Source of the DNA: Prevotella sp.
GTDB taxonomy: Bacteria > Bacteroidota > Bacteroidia > Bacteroidales > Bacteroidaceae
Assembly: GCA_022732315.1 (NCBI GenBank)
Contig: JAIJUV010000053.1
Span: forward strand, 1-14,653
Length of the DNA: 14,653 bases
Direction: 5' to 3'
Part shown: positions 1 through 7,837 of the stretch, piece by piece
Position numbering within the stretch: position 1 is the stretch's first letter
Layout: each line of letters starts with the position of its first letter
Program-made: the position numbers and the translations under genes
Notes under the pieces: generated by a model
What the model was told of the DNA's origin: nothing
The model's input: the letters and a program-made list of their open reading frames with translations, nothing else
The model's database searches: none

Positions 1-265
1 AGCACTTGGCGAGCAGGGCAGCGTTTGCGATGCAGCATGGCCAAAGTATGATGAGCAGTATCTGAAGGAGAACGACATGCAGCTCACCATTTCCTTCAAC
101 GGTAAAGCTCGTTTCCAGATGACTTTCCCTGTGGATACTCCTAACGAGGAAATCCAGAAGCAGGTATTGGCAGACGAGAAGAGCCAGAAGTACTTGGAGG
201 GATTCAACGTATTGAAGGTAATCATCGTACCAAAGAAGATTGTCAACGTTGTGTTGAAAAAGTAA
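1..265 (+). CDS. leuS: Leucyl-tRNA synthetase, C-terminal fragment (5' end outside window)
   Basis: This is the last 87 or so codons of an open frame that enters from the left edge; the first complete codon begins at base 2. The residues include ALGEQGSVCDAAWPKYDE followed by a small beta-rich tail with QLTISFNGKARFQMTFPVD and VLKVIIVPKKIVNVV. This matches the end of the anticodon-binding domain and the C-terminal extension of bacterial LeuRS, in which the tail contacts the tRNA corner. The enzyme charges tRNA-Leu in the cytoplasm. The internal ATG at 77 lies in mid-domain and is not a start. The frame ends with TAA at 263-265 and a terminator-like hairpin follows directly. Identification rests on the recognisable LeuRS tail only, since the catalytic and editing domains are outside the window. 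Confidence 0.9.
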   Translation, partial: ALGEQGSVCDAAWPKYDEQYLKENDMQLTISFNGKARFQMTFPVDTPNEEIQKQVLADEKSQKYLEGFNVLKVIIVPKKIVNVVLKK

Positions 266-279
266 TTTATTGATAATAT

Positions 280-323
280 ACAGAAGGTCGTCTCATCTAA
301 AAATGGGCGACCTTCTGTGCTTT
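280..323 (+). terminator. Hairpin after leuS, probable intrinsic terminator
   Basis: ACAGAAGGTCG at 280-290 pairs perfectly with CGACCTTCTGT at 308-318, giving an 11-bp GC-containing stem. The loop is 17 nt, or shorter if G-T pairs inside it form. It begins 15 bp after the leuS stop. The following T-run is only three residues, so termination may be partial and could let some transcript into yitT. Confidence 0.65.
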
Positions 324-343
324 AAAAATATGAGGAAAATGTT

Positions 344-1303
344 ATGCAAATAGCAATCAGTCAAACAATTAAGAATGAGTGCAAGGATTATTTCTACATT
401 ACCCTTGGACTCTTGCTTTACACATTTGGATGGACCATCTTTCTGCTTCCATACCAGATAGTAACGGGTGGCGTAACGGGTATCGCAGCCGTGATTTACT
501 ACGGCACAGGGATACCTATCTATTTGTCATATTTTCTCATCAATGCTGCCTTGCTGCTTGCCGCACTGAAGATACTGGGATTCAAGTTCATGGTGAAAAC
601 CATCTACGCCATCATCATGCTATCCGTGTTCCTGGCTTTGGCGCAAGACTGGATGATAGGTGAAGATGGAAAGATGATACAGGTGCTGGGCGTGGGACAG
701 GACTTCATGTCGCTCATCATCGGCTGTCTGTTTACGGGATTATCGCTCGCCGTCGTCTTCCTGCACAATGGAAGTACGGGTGGAACGGATATCATCGCCG
801 CCATCGTGAACAAATATCACAACATCTCGCTGGGCCGGGTGCTCATCTTCGTGGATCTCCTCATCGTGGGCAGTTCGTTCTTCGTCTTCAATGCGAAGCC
901 CGACTTTACTACGATAGACGCCGTTAGAAAGGTGGTATTCGGTCTCTGTACGATGGTGATAGAGAACCTGGTACTCGACTATGTGATGAACGCCAAGCGA
1001 GAGAGTGTGCAGTTCATGATATTCAGCAAGAAATATCAGGAGATAGCCAACGCCATCGGTACGCAGATGGACCATGGTGTAACCATTCTTGACGGTCATG
1101 GCTGGTACACGGGCGACGAGATGAAGGTGCTCTGTATCCTGGCAAAGAAGAACGAGAGCGTCACCATCTTCCGCATCGTCAAGATTATCGACCCGAATGC
1201 CTTTGTAAGTCAAAGTGCCGTCATCGGTGTGTATGGTGAGGGATTTGATGAGATGAAAGTGAAAATCAAGGAAAAAGACATTAAGAAACTGAATAGTGAT
1301 TAA
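344..1303 (+). CDS. YitT-family (DUF161/DUF2179) integral membrane protein
   Basis: This 319-residue protein has about six hydrophobic segments at roughly residues 17-38, 44-75, 86-103, 120-140, 162-183 and 193-214. A soluble C-terminal domain of about 100 residues (220-319) follows. The glycine motifs GGVTGIA (42-48) and GSTGGTDIIAAI (143-154) are typical of the YitT family, and the tail with GVTILDGHGWYTG and FVSQSAVIGVYGEGF matches DUF2179. Members are inner-membrane proteins, and many copies occur in Firmicutes and Bacteroidetes. Their transported substrate, if any, is unknown. The start is ATG 344, with a purine-rich TGAGGAAA at 331-338 acting as a plausible ribosome site. Length is normal for the family. 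rdgB follows after 19 bp. Family assignment is firm, but function is not known. Confidence 0.88.
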   Translation: MQIAISQTIKNECKDYFYITLGLLLYTFGWTIFLLPYQIVTGGVTGIAAVIYYGTGIPIYLSYFLINAALLLAALKILGFKFMVKTIYAIIMLSVFLALAQDWMIGEDGKMIQVLGVGQDFMSLIIGCLFTGLSLAVVFLHNGSTGGTDIIAAIVNKYHNISLGRVLIFVDLLIVGSSFFVFNAKPDFTTIDAVRKVVFGLCTMVIENLVLDYVMNAKRESVQFMIFSKKYQEIANAIGTQMDHGVTILDGHGWYTGDEMKVLCILAKKNESVTIFRIVKIIDPNAFVSQSAVIGVYGEGFDEMKVKIKEKDIKKLNSD

Positions 1304-1322
1304 TTATTAGTGATTATTTATT

Positions 1323-1937
1323 ATGAAAATAGTTTTTGCAACAAATAACCAGCATAAGCTCCAGGAGATTCGCGACATCCTGGGCAGCGGCTACGAGGTA
1401 GTATCGCTGAAGGAGATAGGATGCGATGTGGATATTCCTGAAACAGGCAACACATTGGAAGAAAATGCCTTGCAGAAGGCACAGTATATCTACGACCATT
1501 ACCACGTAAGCTGCTTTGCCGATGATACCGGTTTGGAGGTAGAAGCACTGGATGGTGCCCCTGGCGTTCATAGTGCCCGCTATGCCGAGGGTACCGACCA
1601 CGACAGCGAGGCAAACATGGCTAAACTGCTTAGAGAACTGGATGGCAAGGAAAACCGACAGGCTCGCTTTCGCACCGTCATCTGCTACATCGAAAAGCAG
1701 GATGTATGTCCTTGCGGCTGCACCAGTATCAAGAAGATTCATCAGTTTGACGGCATCGTGAATGGTCACATCGCCACCGAGAAGCATGGCACCGAAGGCT
1801 TCGGCTACGACCCGATTTTCGTACCAGAAGGCTACGACAAGAGCTTTGCCGAGCTGGGTGAGGAAATCAAGAACAGCATCAGCCACAGAGCCAGAGCCGT
1901 GGCAAAACTGGCAGAGTACTTGAAAAAGAAGAAGTAA
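1323..1937 (+). CDS. rdgB: RdgB/HAM1-family non-canonical purine NTP pyrophosphatase
   Basis: The enzyme hydrolyses dITP, ITP and XTP to the monophosphate plus pyrophosphate, clearing deaminated purines from the nucleotide pool. Signature elements are present in order: the N-terminal [11 protein letters not shown] (residues 6-16), [23 protein letters not shown] (65-87; metal and active site), [12 protein letters not shown] (159-170), and SISHRARA (185-192; base recognition). The 204-residue length is normal. One oddity is a short cysteine-rich stretch, DVCPCGCTS (127-135). It lies where family members usually have a plain beta-hairpin leading to F-x-G, here QFDG at 141-144. The leader is AT-rich with no clear Shine-Dalgarno, which is common in Bacteroidetes. 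The CotH-like gene starts 18 bp downstream. Confidence 0.93.
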   Translation: MKIVFATNNQHKLQEIRDILGSGYEVVSLKEIGCDVDIPETGNTLEENALQKAQYIYDHYHVSCFADDTGLEVEALDGAPGVHSARYAEGTDHDSEANMAKLLRELDGKENRQARFRTVICYIEKQDVCPCGCTSIKKIHQFDGIVNGHIATEKHGTEGFGYDPIFVPEGYDKSFAELGEEIKNSISHRARAVAKLAEYLKKKK

Positions 1938-1955
1938 GGAAGTAAAGAAATAGAT

Positions 1956-3635
1956 ATGAAACGGCTATATTGTCTATTTATCCTCATATTATACCTTGCT
2001 ATAAGCATACCATCCTATGCCCAGTTTACGATCAATGGAAAAAATATCATCTATGATAAGCAAAACGACACGTATATGGCTTGCATCCCGGAGGATGCTT
2101 TTGGTAAGGATTATGAAGCAATCATCCTGTTGGATATTGCCTCAGATTGGAGCGACCTCAGCATTGATGGCACCCAGATAGCTTACAGCTATACTTTCAA
2201 ACAAGTGGAAGGCAACAAGCTTTACTCCATCCATGCCCGAAAAGGCAACAAGGAAATCAATACAAAGATTACCTTCACCTTCTTGCCTCTGCTGGTGCTG
2301 CAAGGCTCATTCGGCTATGATTATGCCCAAGGAAGCATGTCATTGTATTCTTCTGATGCCACAGAGCCGACTATCTCTTTGATCAAAGCCAAATGGAGAG
2401 GAGGTTCCACCAATACGGCGGATAAGCACAAGAGAAACTACAAGATAAAATCTATCAACTTCAAAGGCAAGAGCCAGGACATCTCGCTCCTGGGGATGAG
2501 AGAAGACAATAACTGGATTATGGATGCAGGACAAATTGACCTGTTCCGCCTGAGAAACCGTATTGCCACAGAGATTTGGAACGACTTTGCCACCAAGCCA
2601 TACTATGCCTCGAAGGAGCCTAAGGCCAAGAGTGGCGTAACGGGAAAAGTGGTAGAGGTTATCCTCAACAACGAATATCGCGGCATCTATTCGCTGACCG
2701 AAGCCATGGATAGAAAGGAGTTGAAACTCAAGAAATACGATGATAAGAATCAGGAGTTTCACGGCCAGCTTTGGAAGGTAAGTTCGTGGGATAAGGCAAC
2801 CTTCTGGGACATCGATAAAGACTACGATAACACTCAGGAAACCTGGCATGCATTCGAGACTAAATATCCTGATATAGAAGATGTTAATCCAACAGATTAC
2901 AGTCCGCTTTATGAAGCCATCGACTTTGTGGTAAACAGCAACGACGAGGCATTCAAGAAAGAAGCGGGCGATTACTTCGATATTCCTGTACTCATTGACT
3001 ATCAGCTATTCCTGGAAACTCTGAAGCCTGTGGATAATAATGGCAAAAACATGTATTGGGGAATCTATGATGTGGCAAAAAGCAAGAAGCTAACCCTTGC
3101 CATCTGGGACTTAGATGCCAGCGTAGGACAAGATTGGCATTGCTCCACCCCACTTCATCCAGATTACGTATTGCCAAATACAGACTTGGGAGTGAAGGAT
3201 GTTTTCAACCTATATCATAGGCTCAGCTCCTTGAATGTAGATAACTATAATGAAAAGGTGGCTAGCAGATATCAGGAATTAAGAAAGACTTATTTCAGCG
3301 AGGAAAATCTCATCTCCAGATATCAGGGCTATTATGATATGCTGGTGAAAAGTGGCGCAGCCAGCAGAGAAGAGTGCCAATGGTCGAAAGACTCAGATAT
3401 AGGCGGCTATTCCCTGAACTTCAAGTCAGAAATAGAATACATCAAGAATTGGATTATCAACAGATTGAACTATCTGGATACCAACCAATTCCCGATTTCA
3501 ACCAACATCTCAGAAATCCATCAAAAGGAGTCCCTATCCACAAAAACAACCTATAACATGCTGGGACAAAAAGTAGGAGCTTCCTATCAGGGACTTAAGA
3601 TAAAAAATGGAAAGAAATTCTATACAACTAAATAA
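1956..3635 (+). CDS. Secreted CotH-kinase-like protein with Prevotella-type C-terminal tail
   Basis: This 559-residue protein has a clear signal peptide (MKRLYCLFILILYLAIS..., likely cut after SYA at residue 22). The body matches the CotH family of atypical secreted protein kinases. Its motifs are KWRGGSTN then KHKRNYKIK (146-165), LLGMREDNNWIMDAG (178-192), LRNRIATEIW (199-208), and VEVILNNEYRGIYSLTEAMDRKEL (233-256). The catalytic-type block has D360, N365 (DNNGKN) and WDLD (384-387). The spacing of D360 and D385 resembles the two essential aspartates of Bacillus CotH. An N-terminal beta-rich region (about 23-140) is unassigned. The last 27 residues (YNMLGQKVGASYQG...NGKKF) resemble the short C-terminal tails of Prevotella surface proteins and may be a degenerate T9SS sorting tail. 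A GT2 gene follows after 25 bp, suggesting an operon. Kinase activity and substrate are inferred from the family. Confidence 0.85.
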   Translation: MKRLYCLFILILYLAISIPSYAQFTINGKNIIYDKQNDTYMACIPEDAFGKDYEAIILLDIASDWSDLSIDGTQIAYSYTFKQVEGNKLYSIHARKGNKEINTKITFTFLPLLVLQGSFGYDYAQGSMSLYSSDATEPTISLIKAKWRGGSTNTADKHKRNYKIKSINFKGKSQDISLLGMREDNNWIMDAGQIDLFRLRNRIATEIWNDFATKPYYASKEPKAKSGVTGKVVEVILNNEYRGIYSLTEAMDRKELKLKKYDDKNQEFHGQLWKVSSWDKATFWDIDKDYDNTQETWHAFETKYPDIEDVNPTDYSPLYEAIDFVVNSNDEAFKKEAGDYFDIPVLIDYQLFLETLKPVDNNGKNMYWGIYDVAKSKKLTLAIWDLDASVGQDWHCSTPLHPDYVLPNTDLGVKDVFNLYHRLSSLNVDNYNEKVASRYQELRKTYFSEENLISRYQGYYDMLVKSGAASREECQWSKDSDIGGYSLNFKSEIEYIKNWIINRLNYLDTNQFPISTNISEIHQKESLSTKTTYNMLGQKVGASYQGLKIKNGKKFYTTK

Positions 3636-3660
3636 AAAACAATAAGTAAAGAATAAAAAT

Positions 3661-4569
3661 ATGATTAATACCCTCTCGATATTAATCCCTACATATAATA
3701 ATGTATGCATTGAGCTTGTAAGGAGTTTACAAGCTCAAGCATCATTATTGTCATCTCCATCAGATTTCAAATACGAAATTCTTGTTGCCGACGATGGTTC
3801 TACCGATAAGGCAACCATAGAGGGCAACCGCCTCATCAACACCCTTCCCCATTGTCGCTATATCGAAAGAGAAAAGAATGTGGGCAGAGCCGCCATCCGC
3901 AACTTTCTGGCAAAGGAGGCACAATATCCCTGGCTACTGTTTATAGACAGCAACATGAATGTCATCAATGATGAATATCTCGCCAATTATCAGAAAGAAA
4001 AAGAGAGTGACGTAATCTATGGCGGGTATCAGATAAAAAGAGATGCTGATACGCAAGAACGCTTGAAATATAATCTGCGCTATATCTTTGAACTGGCAGG
4101 TGTCCAGAATGGAGATTACCACCTGCGTCAAATAAATCCATACGGAGATTTCCATACCTCCAACTTTATAGCCAAACGCAGTATCATGCAGGAATATCCC
4201 TTAGATGAGCGCTTTTTTCACTATGGATACGAAGATGTTCTTTGGGGTAAAACACTAAAAGACAATAAGATATCCATCCATCATGTGGATAATCCACTAG
4301 GTTATGAACATTTCATTGGAAATATGTCGTTTATCAACAAGACAGAAGAAAGCCTGCATACCCTCTATCAGTTTAGAAGAGAGCTGCAAGGCTACTCAAA
4401 AATCATCAGTTATGCCAACAAAGTGAAGGGCTGGCATCTCTATTCCTCCTGCCAACGACTCTTTCCATTACTCAGTTTACCAATAAAAGCAAGGCTTACA
4501 GGCAATAAACCAAGCATTTTCTTGTTTAATATATATAAGTTGTTATATTATATACATTTAGATACATGA
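3661..4569 (+). CDS. GT2-family glycosyltransferase (GT-A fold)
   Basis: This 302-residue cytoplasmic enzyme probably transfers a sugar from an activated nucleotide donor to a surface-glycan precursor. The N-terminal half is a GT-A fold: LSILIPTYNN (5-14), EILVADDGSTD (39-49), EKNVGRAAIRNFLA (71-84) and WLLFIDSNMNV (91-101). The last is the DxD position, here read as D-S-N. A later FFHYGYEDVLWG (185-196) supplies the acidic residues typical of the catalytic-base region (E191, D192). There are no long membrane helices. The gene ends in ATGA, overlapping the start of the PorZ-like gene by 4 bp, a sign of translational coupling. The D-S-N variant of the metal motif is unusual but occurs in some GT2 members. 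Sugar specificity cannot be read from the sequence. Confidence 0.88.
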   Translation: MINTLSILIPTYNNVCIELVRSLQAQASLLSSPSDFKYEILVADDGSTDKATIEGNRLINTLPHCRYIEREKNVGRAAIRNFLAKEAQYPWLLFIDSNMNVINDEYLANYQKEKESDVIYGGYQIKRDADTQERLKYNLRYIFELAGVQNGDYHLRQINPYGDFHTSNFIAKRSIMQEYPLDERFFHYGYEDVLWGKTLKDNKISIHHVDNPLGYEHFIGNMSFINKTEESLHTLYQFRRELQGYSKIISYANKVKGWHLYSSCQRLFPLLSLPIKARLTGNKPSIFLFNIYKLLYYIHLDT

Positions 4570-6566
4570 GTAAGAAAATATTAATACTCCTCTCGTTCCT
4601 GCTCCTGCAGGTTACATCATACAGAGCAATCGCTGCCATCGGCGACTGGAAAGCCTATATGGCATATAGTGAAGTGCAAGAGATAGAACAAGCCGGAAAC
4701 CTGATATTTGTTCAGGCTTCCAACAATCTCTATGTCTATAACCAAAACGACCAGAGCATCCAAACCTTCAGCAAGATGGATTACCTGAGCGATTGTGGCA
4801 TTCAGCACATTGGTTACAACAAGGCCGCAAAACGCCTGCTCATCTTCTATAGCAATGCCAATATGGATTTGATGAACATCAGTAACTACGAAGTTCAGAA
4901 TCTCTCTGATTATTATTCTGCCTCTACCACAGGCGATAAAACTGTAAACGATATTTACATGTATGGCAAATATGCCTATATGAGCAATGGTTTCGGCATT
5001 ATTAAAATAAATGTTGCAGATGGGGAGATCAGCGACACATATAATCTCGGATTCAAGGTAAACTGGTGCGAGATTAAAGATAAGTATATCTATGCATATA
5101 GTCAAACCAACGGACAATATCGTGCCTTGCTTACAAGCAATTTGCTCGACAAGAATAATTGGAGCAAAGTGGGAGGCTATGTAGTCAAGAAGCAGGAAGA
5201 CAAAAGCGCATTGAAACAAATTGTTAGCACTTTACAGCCAGGAGGACCGAAATACAATTACTTCTACTGTATGCGATTTGTTAACAATTTACTTTATACT
5301 TGCGGAGGTCTTTGGGGACATTTAATTGACGCAGATCGCCCTGGTACTATACAAGTATTAAATAAGGACAACTGGACTATTTATGATGACAGTATAGCTG
5401 CAAAAACAGGAATAAAATATGTTGATGTCAATTCTGTTGATGTTGACCCATTAGATCCGAATCATGTTTTCGCAGGTGCCAAGAGTGGACTTTATGAATT
5501 TCAGAATGGCAAATTCATAAAGCATTATAACTCTGATAATAGCTTGATTACTTCTTTTAACAACCAAAGTAAAAATTACCAGCTTATCACGAGTATAAAA
5601 TTTGATAGTGATGGAAGCCTTTGGCTATTAAACAGTCAATCACCTTCTAATCAATCACTTATAGAATATACAAAAGATGAAAAGTGGGTTTCTCACCATA
5701 AACCTGCATTATATAATTTAGGTTCTTTAGAATGCCTCATACAGGACAGCCGTGGATTACTATGGTTTGTCAATAACTTCCATGGTTTACCTTCAATATA
5801 CTGTTATCAGGCATCAACAGACCAGCTCAATATATATTCATCTTTTGTAAACGAAGATGGCACAATACTTACCCCTAACTATGTGAGATATGTAACAGAA
5901 GATAAGAACCACGACATATGGATAGGAACAAACTTAGGTCCCCTACTTCTATACAAAAAAGAAATTACATCAGACAATCCTGTATTCACTCAGGTCAAAG
6001 TTCCACGCAATGATGGAACCAACTATGCCGATTATCTTCTCAACGGAGTTGATATTTCATGTATTGCCATTGATGGCGGCAACAGAAAATGGTTTGGAAC
6101 AAATGGAAATGGAATCTATGTAATCAGCAATGATTGCTTGACACAAGTTTACCATTTTACTACCAGCAATAGCAACTTACTGTCTAATAACATTGAGTCT
6201 ATTGCCATTAATGAACAATCGGGAGAAGTCTTCGTCGGAACCGATAAGGGTCTCTGTTCCTACATGAGTGATGCCAGTTCCCCAAATAGCGAAATGACGA
6301 AAGATAATGTCTGGGCTTATCCTAATCCTGTAAAACCGAACTATATGGGACGCATTACCATCACCGGCTTATCCTTCAATGCCGATGTAAAAATCGTAAC
6401 AGCCAATGGAATTCTTGTAAATCAGGGCAGAAGCAATGGTGGTATCTATACGTGGGATGGAAAAGACCAGAATGGCAAGAAAGTAGCTAGCGGTGTTTAT
6501 ATGGTTGAAACAGCTACCAGTGATGGAAACAAAGGCATTGTATGTAAAATTGCAATCATCAAATAA
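4566..6566 (+). CDS. porZ: PorZ-like T9SS protein: beta-propellers plus type A C-terminal sorting domain
   Basis: This 666-residue protein has a signal peptide (MSKKILILLSFLLLQVTSYRAIA, then AIGDWKAYMAYSEV). The opening GDWKAYMAY, the following repeated aromatic and NGLY-type blades (YMSNGFGIIKINV, VFAGAKSGLYEFQNGKF, DIWIGTNLGPLLLY, RKWFGTNGNGIYVIS, EVFVGTDKGLC) and a C-terminal Ig-like domain are the layout of PorZ. That C-terminal domain (580-666: WAYPNPV, then GIYTWDGKDQNGKKVASGVYMV) is a type A T9SS sorting domain. In Porphyromonas gingivalis, PorZ sits on the cell surface with the PorU sortase, binds anionic LPS and supplies it for attachment to T9SS cargo. This protein is shorter than P. 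gingivalis PorZ (about 776 aa). It is coupled to the GT2 before it (ATGA) and the membrane GT after it (TAATG). The main alternative is a generic two-component-regulator-type propeller protein. Confidence 0.75.
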   Translation: MSKKILILLSFLLLQVTSYRAIAAIGDWKAYMAYSEVQEIEQAGNLIFVQASNNLYVYNQNDQSIQTFSKMDYLSDCGIQHIGYNKAAKRLLIFYSNANMDLMNISNYEVQNLSDYYSASTTGDKTVNDIYMYGKYAYMSNGFGIIKINVADGEISDTYNLGFKVNWCEIKDKYIYAYSQTNGQYRALLTSNLLDKNNWSKVGGYVVKKQEDKSALKQIVSTLQPGGPKYNYFYCMRFVNNLLYTCGGLWGHLIDADRPGTIQVLNKDNWTIYDDSIAAKTGIKYVDVNSVDVDPLDPNHVFAGAKSGLYEFQNGKFIKHYNSDNSLITSFNNQSKNYQLITSIKFDSDGSLWLLNSQSPSNQSLIEYTKDEKWVSHHKPALYNLGSLECLIQDSRGLLWFVNNFHGLPSIYCYQASTDQLNIYSSFVNEDGTILTPNYVRYVTEDKNHDIWIGTNLGPLLLYKKEITSDNPVFTQVKVPRNDGTNYADYLLNGVDISCIAIDGGNRKWFGTNGNGIYVISNDCLTQVYHFTTSNSNLLSNNIESIAINEQSGEVFVGTDKGLCSYMSDASSPNSEMTKDNVWAYPNPVKPNYMGRITITGLSFNADVKIVTANGILVNQGRSNGGIYTWDGKDQNGKKVASGVYMVETATSDGNKGIVCKIAIIK

Positions 6567-7780
6567 TGGAAAAGAAAAAAGAATTCGTACTGATAATCGG
6601 AATATACACGATTATTCAACTGATTATATTACTTGGCTTCGGATATACTCCCTATCCTGATAGCCAAGGATATATTATATGTGCTCAAAATGCCTTGTCA
6701 TACAATCAGTTCTATCCAGCCAAAGAGACACTGTATACGTTACCTTTCCTATGGAATATAGGTGCTATCAATACGGTGGCTTTTTCATTAAAGCTATTTC
6801 ACTCCATAACCCCTGTACTCATCATTTACACCCTGTTAAAAGGAGCTACACTATATCTTGTATATCTGATTGCCCATAAGTGGTTCGGGGAAAAAATTGC
6901 AAATATCACTTGCTTGATTTACTTACTCTACCCTGCCAATTATGGTGAAGGAACAAGCCTTTTGAGCGAAGTTCCTTTTGTATTCTTCTGCCTATCTGGA
7001 ATCTATGCAAGCATAAAAGGAAACTATCTGATGGGAGGTCTGCTCATGGGATGTGCAGACTATTTCCGTCCAATAGCTATCATATTCATTCTCGCACTCA
7101 TAATCTGCCAGATAAGGAATTATAAAGGATATTTAAAAATATGTTTGGGCTATGCCTTGGTTATCAATACTATAGGTTTTTGCAACTACAGCAGCAAGGG
7201 TGAATACATATACAAAGCAAAAACGGGGTGGATGGCACTAGCCCAATACCATTGGGACAATGATGGAGAACAAAAAGGAATGCAACCAATGGACTTAACA
7301 AATAACCATCATCTCACTTTTTCACAAAAAGATGAGATGTGGAGAAACATGTTTCTAGATTGGCTCAAAGATCACAAAGGGGAATATATACAGCAAATAC
7401 CCGTCAAAATAGGTAAAACTTATATATCTGATAATGTCAACATGTGCACATTCCTCGACCAGACAGAGAAAAAAAAGGATTATATGTATGATAGTCTCTC
7501 GATAAACAGCATGCTTCATTCATTCCCAAAATACAGTTTTGCTCAATGGATTACATTATATAATTTGATATATTATTATGGAATAATCATAACATTTATA
7601 TTAAGTTTTAAATATATCAGAAATTTAAAGGTAGCATGGCTTGTTGTGCTGATAGGCACAACGTTCATCGCATTGCTTGGACATGGGGAGGCTAGGTTCC
7701 ATATACCCTATATGCCTTTTATCATCATGTGTTCTGCATATTATATCAGCTATTTCAAAAAACATCCAGACATTTGTTGA
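6566..7780 (+). CDS. Polytopic GT-C-type glycosyltransferase (ArnT/PMT/GT39-like)
   Basis: This 404-residue membrane protein has about 9-10 hydrophobic segments (for example 8-26, 66-103, 110-122, 135-150, 153-181, 190-206, and several after residue 320). Features of lipid-linked-sugar GT-C enzymes are visible. There is an acidic residue in the first external loop (YTPYPDSQGYI, D32), LLSEVPFVFF after the third helix region (E135), an arginine-proline in ADYFRPIAII (R168), and GHGEARFHIPYMPFIIM near the end. Such enzymes take a sugar from a polyprenyl phosphate and add it on the periplasmic side of the inner membrane. The start overlaps the PorZ-like stop by one base (TAATG). Donor and acceptor are unknown. 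Family-level assignment is good, while the exact CAZy family is uncertain. Confidence 0.75.
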   Translation: MEKKKEFVLIIGIYTIIQLIILLGFGYTPYPDSQGYIICAQNALSYNQFYPAKETLYTLPFLWNIGAINTVAFSLKLFHSITPVLIIYTLLKGATLYLVYLIAHKWFGEKIANITCLIYLLYPANYGEGTSLLSEVPFVFFCLSGIYASIKGNYLMGGLLMGCADYFRPIAIIFILALIICQIRNYKGYLKICLGYALVINTIGFCNYSSKGEYIYKAKTGWMALAQYHWDNDGEQKGMQPMDLTNNHHLTFSQKDEMWRNMFLDWLKDHKGEYIQQIPVKIGKTYISDNVNMCTFLDQTEKKKDYMYDSLSINSMLHSFPKYSFAQWITLYNLIYYYGIIITFILSFKYIRNLKVAWLVVLIGTTFIALLGHGEARFHIPYMPFIIMCSAYYISYFKKHPDIC

Positions 7781-7801
7781 ATTTTAAAAAAGCATAATAG
7801 C

Positions 7802-7832
7802 TTTGCCATCTCATTATAATTTCGTAATTTTG
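7802..7832 (+). promoter_or_regulatory. Bacteroidetes-type -33/-7 promoter, nearly leaderless
   Basis: TTTG at 7802-7805 and TAATTTTG at 7825-7832 match the Bacteroidetes consensus (TTTG, then TAnnTTTG), separated by 19 bp. The expected transcription start is about 7836, only a few bases before the ATG at 7838, so the transcript would have almost no leader and no Shine-Dalgarno. This promoter would let the three downstream glycosyltransferase genes be expressed apart from the PorZ-like genes. Confidence 0.7.
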
Positions 7833-7837
7833 TAGGC

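Noticed and set aside
740..1213. 157-codon minus-strand frame within the YitT gene
   Set aside because: It is antisense to a clear membrane-protein gene, with no family resemblance.
3029..4292. Perfect TGTGGATAA matches at 3029 and 4284
   Set aside because: These are isolated single copies within coding sequence, without neighbours or AT-rich tracts, so they are treated as background for the cluster near 12.5 kb.
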